A DNA stretch of 64,000 nucleotides from Corynebacterium freiburgense (lineage in GTDB: Bacteria > Actinomycetota > Actinomycetes > Mycobacteriales > Mycobacteriaceae). Both the position numbers and the translations under genes were made by a program. The DNA lies in the NCBI RefSeq assembly GCF_030408815.1, contig NZ_CP047355.1, positions 1,922,001 to 1,986,000 on the forward strand. Direction: 5' to 3'. Below are positions 8,907 to 17,059 of this stretch, piece after piece (positions within the stretch are counted from its first letter, which is position 1; every line of letters starts with the position of its first letter). Below the pieces are notes generated by a model that was not told where the DNA came from, did no database searches, and worked only from the letters and a program-made list of their open reading frames with translations.

Positions 8907-9167
8907 CTAAATAGTTGCACGTAATTGGGAAATAGCCTGCACGCTTACAGATACCGCATTGTGCGCCTCAGCGAGCGAATGAATTGCATTATTGAGGGAT
9001 CCCACCATACGCTTATCGATCCCCTTCTGGGAATCCCCAATTATTCGGTGCACTTCACCGGTGGTTTGTATGATCCCTGGTTGAACACCCATGATGATAG
9101 CTTCAGTTTGCTGAAGTGTGTTTAGCAAAACTTCCAACTCTTGCGCAAGTTGAGTATTCATTGACAT
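8907..9167 (-). CDS. Second small helical WXG100-sized protein
   Basis: This 86-residue protein has two long helices (about 3-42 and 50-84) around a short polar turn, IGDSQKGIDKR, with no Trp and no cysteine. Size, lack of a signal peptide and pairing with the neighbouring 87-residue protein suggest an ESAT-6/CFP-10-like heterodimer, although the WXG motif is missing. A strong GGAGG lies eight bases before the ATG, consistent with high expression. It sits 18 bases behind the tail-anchored coiled-coil gene. Confidence 0.72.
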   Translation of the reverse strand: MSMNTQLAQELEVLLNTLQQTEAIIMGVQPGIIQTTGEVHRIIGDSQKGIDKRMVGSLNNAIHSLAEAHNAVSVSVQAISQLRATI

Positions 9168-9185
9168 CTAGCTAACCTCCATCAA

Positions 9186-9668
9186 TTAAAAAAAATAGAA
9201 AACGCACAATAGGAAAACAACCAAAGCAGATAATGCAATATATCTCGCGGATGAATTATTCTTTGCAATCGCTACTCGAGGATCAGAAGACTTACCCGAG
9301 GTCACTTTGGTTTGTTCGTGACGATAAAGCGCTGACAGTGCTTGTGCCTGCTTACCAGCTTCTCTAGACCAGCCTAGCAACTCTTCTATATCATGTTTAA
9401 CCTCTTCGATCGTCGCACTTCGGTCGAAAAATTCGCTTGGCTGAGCGGTATAACCTTCTGGAAAATACTTTCTTACAACATCTAATTCAGCATTAATTGC
9501 AACGATCTTTTTTTCTAGTTCTTGGAATTCTGCAGAAATTTCACGAATACGTGTCATTTGATTTTCTGTCTGTTTTTGACAGTGCCGCACCAAGGCACGC
9601 TCTTTATCCCGAAAGTCTCTCTCCATATTATCAATAGCAAACAGGCTTTCGCGATACTCCTCCCACAT
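9186..9668 (-). CDS. Tail-anchored coiled-coil membrane protein
   Basis: The product (160 aa from ATG 9668; GTG 9671 overlaps the FtsK gene stop as GTGA) has an N-terminal heptad-rich helix, roughly residues 10-75 with many Glu/Arg/Lys. A middle helix follows, and a single C-terminal hydrophobic segment, ALSALVVFLLCVFYFF, ends the protein. It therefore probably sits in the membrane with its body in the cytoplasm. It matches no family I recognise. Its position between the ATPase and the small helical proteins suggests a membrane adaptor or docking subunit of the same machine. Confidence 0.7.
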   Translation of the reverse strand: MWEEYRESLFAIDNMERDFRDKERALVRHCQKQTENQMTRIREISAEFQELEKKIVAINAELDVVRKYFPEGYTAQPSEFFDRSATIEEVKHDIEELLGWSREAGKQAQALSALYRHEQTKVTSGKSSDPRVAIAKNNSSARYIALSALVVFLLCVFYFF

Positions 9669-12307
9669 CACATTTGTCTCATTTCTACGTATTCGTTCAC
9701 CTTCATACTTTCAAATGAAAATGGAACAACGCGTTGGGCTGTTTGAGGAGCTCCTACTTGAACAAGTGTTGATCGCCGATGCCCAATACTGGCTGGATAC
9801 ATTGGACCACACAATGCTGATCTATCGTCTTTTGATTCTCCACAGAGAACAGCGAATTTGAAAAGCTTGGAATAGTCGAAGGCGTTTTGCTGCGCAGCAC
9901 TTATCGAATTCCACCAGCCAACAAACAACGTTGAATCCCGCAGGATTTGTTGGATTTTTTTTCCAAACGCGTCATTGCCAGAGCTAAAGTTAATCTGCTC
10001 GCTCATTTGGGGAATCTCGTTGACCTGTAAAGCAACAACAATGTCGCTCGCAGTGTCATAACTTAGCCAAGATAAAATCTCTTCTGGCGAAATAAGTGTG
10101 ACACTTGCTCTGTTCTCTTCAAGAATTTCTACGACAGTGCCAAGCCAAGCACCGATGGGATCAGTTCGTGTGAGGCCGTTCAATATGGTGATTGCAGGTG
10201 GATTTTTAAATGTTTCAAGACTTGAAAGTAGGATACTCGCTAATGAAGACGCACAGCTTGTTCGATCACCACCGATCAGACCTATGCCTTTGTTTCCTTC
10301 TCCTAAATTAATCTTGGCGACGTCATTCTCTAGAGTGGCAAACCTTCCAACGACGATGTCGTTGACTTTTTCGTTAGGCCATTCTGCATCTACACTGGCA
10401 TCGAAAATCAAAGGTTTTGGCCCAGCCCCTTGTTGCCATAGCTGGCGCCTCAGATCAACTAGCTCTTCGCTCGAGGCATATGCAGATTGTGCACGAATAT
10501 TCCGAGAGACAGTTCCGAGATCATCATTAAAAACGATTTCACCAGGATGCGTTAATTCACTTGCAGCATAATTTCCTGGACCTAAAATACTCAGTGATTC
10601 TTCACGAGTGTTTTTTAAAGAAATTCTTGTATGAAATTGTGAAAAAATGACGCTACTTTTCGCTCCTAATTCAGTTATACCACTAATACTCTGCGAAGAT
10701 AGAACTATATTGAGTCCTGCACTGCGTCCCGTGCGGCTCAAATGTTCTAAAAGCGTTGCTGCTTTTGCGGAACGTTGGTCACCCGTTTCAAAGATTCGAT
10801 GAAATTCATCAATTATTAGGACATATCTTGGTAAGTATTCCCCGCTGCAGCTTGCTCGGTAAGCATTAAAAGAAGATACACCTTCCGTTCTAAAAATCCG
10901 ATTTCTCCGTTCTAACTCCTGAGATACCCATTCCAAAACTGAAACCGCATAGTCAATATCGAAAGATAGTCCCAAAGATTTCAAATGAGGCAGCCAAGCT
11001 ATTCCCGTGCTGTTCGGCCCTAGGCAATTAAACTCAACTCCATCTTTGAGATCCAAGATAATAAATTGTAAATCTAACGGCGAATAATTAAACGCGAGCG
11101 AATGAATCAATGTCAAAAGCAAATTCGTCTTACCTTGACCAACAGCTCCGCCTATCAAACAATTTGGGGTTGGTGGATTAGAACTACGTAAATTAACCGA
11201 AACAGTTTGGTCACTGTTCCGCGCAATAACAGCTGAAACACCCTCATCTCCAGAGTCCACCCATTGCTCGATATCGGATCCATACAATAAATCGATTAAA
11301 GACAACTTAGGAAGCTTTTTGTGTTGCTCATGGAGTACCATTTGATCTACCAGAGTCCGTAAAGCTTCACCCTGCAATACACTTCCCCGATCAGCATCAA
11401 TTGCGATGCCAGTCAGCGACATACGTCCATTATTAATGTCTAATTCAAGTTTATTTTGAATGTTAGTCGAGATGTGCACACTTCGACTAATCACCAAGAG
11501 ATTAGTATCTGCAGCAATATTTAATAGGCCATCAATATCGGTTTCCTTCGGAAGGTCAGCCCCGAGGAACAAGAGTGTAATTCCCGCTTCGTTAAAACCT
11601 TCAAGGAGCGCATCAGTGTAGGTGAAATAACCTTTGGATCGAATACGGTCAGTGTCGTCACGAACCACAGACCGCAACTCATTTAGCATTTCTTCCAATT
11701 CAACCCGTGTAGCTGCACTTTTGTTACAGGAATTCGATAAAATTTTACCTAGAGGTTGAAGGACACCAAGTAAGGATTTAAAATTTGGATCCCAAGAAAA
11801 AATATTTATCTTATGTGGGCCGATAGATCCAAGTATTCTCAAACAGATTTCGAGTTGGAGCCGCCAAAATTCAGCTTCTTCACCATTAAATTCAATGTAC
11901 CCAAATTTAACCAGAGGAAGCAGAACTGGAATTTGCTGCTTGCCGATTTTAATAGATCCAATACTTACAGCCCAAGGGATTAACTCTGGATCCGGTGCCG
12001 AGAGCCAAACCGGGTCTTCCCATCTGGCGCTCAAAGCTCCAGGTGCGATTTTTTCAGCTAAACCTCGCACGTGCTGAATTAGTTCTGATCGCTCCTTGTT
12101 ACAGGACTCTTCGTGTGCAGAGAGTAAAGTTGCCAGTTTACGGTTTGCAGCATCTCTCGAAGAACTTATTATTGCACGCTGATTACTGAGTTGTTGTTGC
12201 TTCAGATACTCTAGGGTTTTTGATAGTTTCTCAATCTCCAAGCATTTATTTTTGTAGGTCTCGCGAAACGCGATAGCCTTGCTCTCAATTGATGCATCAT
12301 TCATCAT
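9668..12307 (-). CDS. FtsK/SpoIIIE-type ATPase with an N-terminal coiled coil and a second degenerate domain
   Basis: The 879-residue protein has a helical/coiled-coil N-terminus (about 1-90), an accessory domain (about 95-360), then a canonical FtsK/HerA ATPase domain. Walker A is IGGAVGQGKT near residue 385, Walker B is YVLIIDEFH near 495, and a sensor SSQS lies near 537. A second NTPase-like domain starts near 665 with GLIGGDRTSC, a degenerate Walker A. No transmembrane helices and no DNA-orienting gamma domain are seen. Tandem FtsK domains recall EccC/EssC of type VII secretion, but there is no FHA domain and no third ATPase domain. It overlaps the GrpE-like gene. It is the likely motor of the system. 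Confidence 0.85.
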   Translation of the reverse strand: MMNDASIESKAIAFRETYKNKCLEIEKLSKTLEYLKQQQLSNQRAIISSSRDAANRKLATLLSAHEESCNKERSELIQHVRGLAEKIAPGALSARWEDPVWLSAPDPELIPWAVSIGSIKIGKQQIPVLLPLVKFGYIEFNGEEAEFWRLQLEICLRILGSIGPHKINIFSWDPNFKSLLGVLQPLGKILSNSCNKSAATRVELEEMLNELRSVVRDDTDRIRSKGYFTYTDALLEGFNEAGITLLFLGADLPKETDIDGLLNIAADTNLLVISRSVHISTNIQNKLELDINNGRMSLTGIAIDADRGSVLQGEALRTLVDQMVLHEQHKKLPKLSLIDLLYGSDIEQWVDSGDEGVSAVIARNSDQTVSVNLRSSNPPTPNCLIGGAVGQGKTNLLLTLIHSLAFNYSPLDLQFIILDLKDGVEFNCLGPNSTGIAWLPHLKSLGLSFDIDYAVSVLEWVSQELERRNRIFRTEGVSSFNAYRASCSGEYLPRYVLIIDEFHRIFETGDQRSAKAATLLEHLSRTGRSAGLNIVLSSQSISGITELGAKSSVIFSQFHTRISLKNTREESLSILGPGNYAASELTHPGEIVFNDDLGTVSRNIRAQSAYASSEELVDLRRQLWQQGAGPKPLIFDASVDAEWPNEKVNDIVVGRFATLENDVAKINLGEGNKGIGLIGGDRTSCASSLASILLSSLETFKNPPAITILNGLTRTDPIGAWLGTVVEILEENRASVTLISPEEILSWLSYDTASDIVVALQVNEIPQMSEQINFSSGNDAFGKKIQQILRDSTLFVGWWNSISAAQQNAFDYSKLFKFAVLCGESKDDRSALCGPMYPASIGHRRSTLVQVGAPQTAQRVVPFSFESMKVNEYVEMRQM

Positions 12308-12776
12308 GAGTCACTCTTTTCGGCACAACAACATGAACATCTGCCGGTATTAGGACTTCTTTATTTCTACTAAAACCTACCTTAATTACTCTCTCTACAA
12401 TTGCTCCCTGGTCACCAAGTACTAACAGTTCCTCTCTCGAGGACACCGCAGTGTGACGACGCGGGTCAAATGGTTCAAGCAAATCTATTAGTTCGACATC
12501 TAAAAGTAGAAGGCAAGAGCGTAACTCATCGCCTATACTCTTGAAGTGATCATTGTCTGGATAGTCCCGAGTCAAGAAATCTATTCGCTCGAGTAGAAGT
12601 CTAATATGCTGCAAAAAAGGAACAAGGTTACGTCCACGAAGCTTTTCTTCAGTGAGCTCCACTTTTTCTTTCATATTAGAAATAATGGTCAAGTAATTTC
12701 GATCATTAAGCAATCTACGCCGGAATAAATCGGTGAGTTTTTCGATTTCGGCAAGTATTTCTTCGTGCTTGTTCAC
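12297..12776 (-). CDS. GrpE-like nucleotide exchange factor
   Basis: The 159-residue protein has a long N-terminal coiled coil (about 1-75). Its C-terminal beta wing matches GrpE: EPFDPRRHTAV corresponds to the family FDP-x-x-H-x-AV, and VERVIKVGFSRNKEVLIPAD to the conserved G-Y/F...VLRPA-V block. GrpE proteins release ADP from Hsp70. The gene uses a GTG start overlapping the Hsp70 stop (GTGA), so it is translationally coupled to its likely partner. It is divergent enough to be a dedicated, non-housekeeping GrpE. I base the assignment on motif recognition alone. Confidence 0.75.
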   Translation of the reverse strand: MNKHEEILAEIEKLTDLFRRRLLNDRNYLTIISNMKEKVELTEEKLRGRNLVPFLQHIRLLLERIDFLTRDYPDNDHFKSIGDELRSCLLLLDVELIDLLEPFDPRRHTAVSSREELLVLGDQGAIVERVIKVGFSRNKEVLIPADVHVVVPKRVTHDE

Positions 12777-14302
12777 TGAACGTCCATTTTTGATACAATG
12801 TCTTTAAATTTATCCAATTCCTCTTCGGACAAACCCGACTGTCTTTGAACCGGAAATTCGCCAAGGAAAGCATCGTTAAGTTCATTAAAAACTTCGACAT
12901 GAACAATCCCGTCGATATCGTAATTAAACACGACTCTAATTGGCGATTTAACCGGAAGTGGGGGCAAATCGATTACTGACGAGCCAATGATTGTGACATA
13001 TTCGACATCACTCTCATCACCAACCGTTACAACTATTTCGACTTGTGCTTGTTGATCCCTAACCGTAAAAAAGACTTGTGAGTTTCTCGCAGGAATTTTA
13101 CTCTGGGCTGGGATCAGGACGTAATTCTCCATGACTTGATCATCGTTAAGTGCTGTGGTGCCTAGTCCATGACTTGTAACATCACTAATTATAGGTGTCT
13201 GGTCCAGCCATAGAGACTCATCAGAATCAGAATCATCGATATTGGTATTCTGTTTAGTTAGGGTTATGCCATAAATACCCGCCCCAATCGCTACAGCTTC
13301 ATCTGGATGAACTGAGCGATCTACATTTGCCCCATATTCCTCTTGAAGCATTCTTGAAACCATCGGCATTCTCGTAGACCCTCCGACTAGCACTACCTTA
13401 GAAATGTCAGACATCTGCCGGTTTGCTTCGTCTAATACTTCGTCAACAATGTAGCTAGTTCGTTGCAAGAGGTCCTTAGTAATTCTTTCAAAATCTTGTC
13501 GTGTTATAACTACTTTCTGACTAGTCCCTTTGTATGACAGAAAAACCGCCGTCTTTTGGGATTGGGTGAGTGCTAGCTTGGCAGCCTCTGCGCGATCCCT
13601 AAGCATTGCTTCATCTTCGGGTTCGAAGGGTATCTCAATTCCGGTAGTGCTTTTAAACTCCCTGCGCAAGTAATTGATGAGTTCATTGTCCCAGTCTCGC
13701 CCCCCAAGATTTCGGTCTCCAACCGAAGCCACGACGTCATAGTTGGAGTGATTTACGTCCACAAGGGTTACGTCAAAGGTTCCTCCCCCCAGATCATAAA
13801 CGAGCAAAGATCCTTTGAAGTTTTTTTCAACTCCAAAACTTAACGCCGCAGCGGTCGGTTCGTTAACTAGACCTAGAACATTTAAACCAGCAAGTTCAGC
13901 CGCTTGCTGTGTCGCAAATCTACGTTGGTCATCGAAATATGCCGGAACCGTAATGACCACTTCCTTATAGTTTGCTCCAAGAAGTAGATTAGCGTCGTCA
14001 ACTAACTTCCTTAAAATCAAGGATGAAATAGTCTCTGGCGTGTGTTCTGTTCCATTCGGAGAATACGTTCTCCAGGAAGAATTCCCCATCTCATTTTTGA
14101 TAAATTCCACAATATTATCTGCAAACATTGTCCGCTGAGACTTAGCTGTTTGGCCAATGTACGTTTCATCTTCGTTGAACAGTACAACAGATGGGGTAGT
14201 ATTCGAACCTTCACTATTGCGCACAACTACCGCTTGACCGAGCTCGTTGATATGACTAACGCAGCAGAAGGTAGTCCCCAGGTCAATGCCTAAAAATCCC
14301 AT
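12773..14302 (-). CDS. Hsp70-family chaperone (DnaK-like, dedicated)
   Basis: The 509-residue protein carries all three Hsp70 nucleotide-domain signatures: GIDLGTTFCC at the N-terminus, VYDLGGGTFDVTLVDV near residue 188, and VVLVGGSTRMPMVSRML near residue 320. A beta substrate-binding domain (about 370-490) follows, but the helical lid is reduced to about 20 residues, so the protein is roughly 100 residues shorter than housekeeping DnaK. ATG 14302, seven bases after the J-like stop, is chosen because GFLGIDLGTT must be N-terminal. It is flanked by J-like and GrpE-like genes, giving a complete private chaperone triad. Confidence 0.9.
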   Translation of the reverse strand: MGFLGIDLGTTFCCVSHINELGQAVVVRNSEGSNTTPSVVLFNEDETYIGQTAKSQRTMFADNIVEFIKNEMGNSSWRTYSPNGTEHTPETISSLILRKLVDDANLLLGANYKEVVITVPAYFDDQRRFATQQAAELAGLNVLGLVNEPTAAALSFGVEKNFKGSLLVYDLGGGTFDVTLVDVNHSNYDVVASVGDRNLGGRDWDNELINYLRREFKSTTGIEIPFEPEDEAMLRDRAEAAKLALTQSQKTAVFLSYKGTSQKVVITRQDFERITKDLLQRTSYIVDEVLDEANRQMSDISKVVLVGGSTRMPMVSRMLQEEYGANVDRSVHPDEAVAIGAGIYGITLTKQNTNIDDSDSDESLWLDQTPIISDVTSHGLGTTALNDDQVMENYVLIPAQSKIPARNSQVFFTVRDQQAQVEIVVTVGDESDVEYVTIIGSSVIDLPPLPVKSPIRVVFNYDIDGIVHVEVFNELNDAFLGEFPVQRQSGLSEEELDKFKDIVSKMDVQ

Positions 14303-14309
14303 GATGTCA

Positions 14310-15482
14310 TTACTCCATCGCGGCATTCATCGCTTCGGCCCACTGTTTTTGCGCTTTCCAAGATGGTTTATACGAAAGCATAAGCGCAACAATTGCAACT
14401 CCGATCAAAAGGACCGCCAAAATCCCGTTGCCGTTAAGGAGGAACAACAAGCCCAGTGCAATAAAACTTAACTTAAACCCCAAAGAACAAGCAGCTAATG
14501 TTTTTCCACGGAAAGTTTCTGGATCCCATCTCAATAGTTTCGATGGGGTCGTGTCAATATAGAACACTGGCGCAAAAACGTTCCTACTTGAGTCGTCACG
14601 AAAGTCGTAGAGCTTACGTTGATTCGACGCTAACTCTTCATCGGTCGAAAAACCAATTTCCTTCAACTCTTCGATGTATTCATTTAATGCTGCCCAGTCT
14701 TTTTCATTATCAACATACGTGGCAGGGAAATTCTTCGCTTCAGTCAACTTGCTACTACAAGCATTCATCAAGACTCCCAGCAAAAGCTCTCGAACATCTT
14801 CATTATCAGGACGTTCCTTATACTCGCTTCGCGCCAAAGCAAGGGCCTCTTCGTGTTGAGACAATTCGCTCAAAAGGACGGTTCTTGCAGTTTTAAAAAA
14901 TAGCTCGGACGGATCAATCTTTGATGCTTTTTCAAACGCTTCAAGAGCAGCCGGATAATTTTCCATAACCATATGCAAGTCAGCAATTTGGTGTACGTAC
15001 TTCGCGTCATTCGGAGCACTCGATTCAGCCCGCTTCGCCTCATAAAGCGCGTCGTTGAACTCACCAAGTCCGCCGTTTGCACGACTTCTCAGATACCACA
15101 ATTCAGGTGTCGAAATACCAGAATTCAAAGCCATTTGTGTCGCGTAGAGCGCGTCTGAGTACTTATTATTCTCCACATATTGACGCGCTTCTTCTATCCA
15201 GTCAATTGTCCCATTCTGATCAGACACTACTGGCACCTGCTGAACTCCCCGAACTTTCAGCTCATTGTCATAATCCTCTTTGCTACGCTGGTCAAGCAGT
15301 ATTCGTTTCGCTTCCCCCAGCAGTTCCATTCGCCGTTCAGCCTCTTGGCGCACTGAAAGATTTGATACTTCTGTACGTTTACGCCAAAGCGAAATTTGCT
15401 TTTTAAGGCTTTTTTCGATTTCTTTCACTTCCGCGTCTCGGTCAACATTCAAGAGTTCATAGAAATCAATTGTCACACTCAT
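14310..15482 (-). CDS. J-like domain and TPR membrane protein lacking the HPD motif
   Basis: The 390-residue protein starts with a J-domain-like region (about 1-75: DFYELLNVDRDAEVKEIEKS, then ERRMELLGEAKRILLDQ and the final KEDYD). Where helix II should end in His-Pro-Asp it reads LWRKRTEVSNLS, so HPD is missing. TPR-type helical repeats cover about 85-250, including ALNSGISTPELWYLRSRANG. Two hydrophobic segments near 320-365 anchor it in the membrane. ATG 15482 is preferred (AGGGAAG upstream) over GTG 15491. It is the first gene of the operon and probably positions the Hsp70 at the membrane, as J-like proteins of mitochondrial import do; that comparison is inference. Confidence 0.8.
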   Translation of the reverse strand: MSVTIDFYELLNVDRDAEVKEIEKSLKKQISLWRKRTEVSNLSVRQEAERRMELLGEAKRILLDQRSKEDYDNELKVRGVQQVPVVSDQNGTIDWIEEARQYVENNKYSDALYATQMALNSGISTPELWYLRSRANGGLGEFNDALYEAKRAESSAPNDAKYVHQIADLHMVMENYPAALEAFEKASKIDPSELFFKTARTVLLSELSQHEEALALARSEYKERPDNEDVRELLLGVLMNACSSKLTEAKNFPATYVDNEKDWAALNEYIEELKEIGFSTDEELASNQRKLYDFRDDSSRNVFAPVFYIDTTPSKLLRWDPETFRGKTLAACSLGFKLSFIALGLLFLLNGNGILAVLLIGVAIVALMLSYKPSWKAQKQWAEAMNAAME

Positions 15483-15515
15483 ATTACGCACTTCCCTTTT
15501 GCATGACAGGCAAAT

Positions 15516-15533
15516 TCTCTAAAAGTTTAGAGA
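15516..15533. promoter_or_regulatory. Inverted repeat upstream of the chaperone-FtsK operon (candidate operator)
   Basis: TCTCTAAA-AG-TTTAGAGA is a perfect 8+8 bp inverted repeat about 34 bases upstream of the first ATG of the operon, in AT-rich DNA. Its position suits an operator or a leader hairpin. No matching regulator gene lies in the island. Confidence 0.45.
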
Positions 15534-16480
15534 CAATTAACGAATCTTATTATGCCATCGAGGTAACTGAAAAATATGCAATTTTCAGCTTTTTTTGATG
15601 CATATAACCAGACCTAGCTTATTTATCCACTAAAATCATGCTGGTATTAATACTTTTAGGGGGCTGAAAACGGGGGATGATATAATATTTTAATTTGCTA
15701 CATATCTTAAATTCATATACTACATATAAGCTATTAGTATAGATATACATAATGCGGACATGTATAACAATAGCTACCCCCTTAATATAGTTTTTTTATA
15801 TTGAAACTTAATTCATTGATAGGTTTGTTTTATTATTTTAAATATCAAATTAATGGGGTGATGCTTGCACTGAATCTACAACTTACTCTGTCGCCACAGC
15901 ACATTAGACAATGTGCCAACCGACTTCAAAGTTCTAACTCCAGCCGATCAGTACTTTGAACACACCGCGAAAACTTCATGCAGAATTTTAATGACAGCGC
16001 GACCACCGGCAAAGTAACTACCATTCACGACATCTACGCATAATCTTTCACACATACAGGAATAATTAAGACCAGCAGGTGGTCCAATGAAAACTGGATT
16101 ATTCACTAATGCAGTTCAACTTTCCTGTCCGAACTGGCTTACGAAAACCTGAAACGCACCTGGACTACCCGGTTTAGCCCCGAGTTGAATTCACAAGCTA
16201 ATTTCCTTCATCTGGGGTGCAATCGGCATCCGAGAAAAGCCACTTTTCAACACGCGCAAGAATCGAGCCTTCCCAAACATTTCACATAAATGATTTACAA
16301 ACGTGAGTCCTTCATCATCAGACGGGAGTTTGACCAACCTATCAACCAGCACATCCATTGGTACAATTACAAATGTTTCCAAGAAACGTCCAAAAACACA
16401 GCCCCAATCGCGCATCGGAACCAGGCCCTCACACCACTTACCAAGGAGAATAGAACTAATCCTGCTGTCAAGAGCTATAT
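15534..16480. other. AT-rich, gene-poor right part of the accessory island
   Basis: About 950 bases carry no supportable gene. From 15540 to 15860 the sequence is very AT-rich and probably contains the operon promoter, including an ATATGCA/TGCATAT pair near 15574-15605. From 15870 to 16480 base composition rises and short coding-like fragments appear. For example, 15978-16043 reads MQNFNDSATTGKVTTIHDIY and then a stop, with a broken frame upstream. These could be remnants of a lost integration or transposition gene, but I cannot name the family. Confidence 0.5.
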
Positions 16481-16498
16481 CAGCAATAGGTGGGTTTT
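16481..16498. repeat. 18-bp direct repeat, right copy, bounding the accessory island
   Basis: This is an exact second copy of CAGCAATAGGTGGGTTTT. Only the 3' arm of the glgP terminator is present, but the T run is longer (six T), as if this were the original terminator tail separated from its 5' arm by the inserted island. Confidence 0.75.
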
Positions 16499-16501
16499 TT
16501 C

Positions 16502-16948
16502 TTACTCTGCTTCCTGGCTAAGTTCCGCGCGCACCCGCATAAGTATTTTGCCTAGACGGTTTAGTCCTGTGCCATCACCACCATCTCCCCAATAGCGGTC
16601 TTTACCGGTATGTTCTACGAGTTGTGCATTTCCAGTTGCTATGAGTATCTCTGCAAGTTCGCTATTGTGTCTGAATTTCGCGATGACAGCTTGGTACATC
16701 ACATCTTCTTTAATGTTTTCCCAATCTGGGCGTAATGGATTTTTTCGGTCCCTGCCGATGTTTGCGGCTTTTAATGGTGATGGTGTTCTCCTTATTTTTT
16801 CACGCAGTTTCGGATCTGTGAATTTCTGAGCTTGGAAATAATGTTCAGCAGTTGGCCAGTACTTGTCATCGGCATAAAATCCGTAGCGAGCAAAGTTGGA
16901 AAATTCACCGTATGGGTCATTTGTAGTGTAAAAATAGATAGTTTTCAT
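16502..16948 (-). CDS. NADAR-family protein (YbiA-like N-glycosidase)
   Basis: This 148-residue protein fits the NADAR/DUF1768 family: an N-terminal GEFSNFARYGFYADDKYWPT, then EHYFQAQKF and the C-terminal GDRYWGDGGDGTGLNRLGK-type block (here KDRYWGDGGDGTGLNRLGKI). Family members are N-glycosidases acting on riboflavin-pathway intermediates, or remove ADP-ribose from nucleic acids in DarT-NADAR systems. No DarT gene is adjacent. ATG 16948 is chosen over TTG 16957. The stop lies four bases from the right island repeat, so it may be the native neighbour of glgP or the outermost island cargo. Confidence 0.88.
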   Translation of the reverse strand: MKTIYFYTTNDPYGEFSNFARYGFYADDKYWPTAEHYFQAQKFTDPKLREKIRRTPSPLKAANIGRDRKNPLRPDWENIKEDVMYQAVIAKFRHNSELAEILIATGNAQLVEHTGKDRYWGDGGDGTGLNRLGKILMRVRAELSQEAE

Positions 16949-17059
16949 AATCGCCAATCATAAGCATCTTGCAAATAAAGAGGAAATGAACGTGCCCCCG
17001 AAAGTTAGAGTGGCTAGTGCTCGGATTGCCGGGTGGGTGGGCTGGGCTTTTTCGAACGT

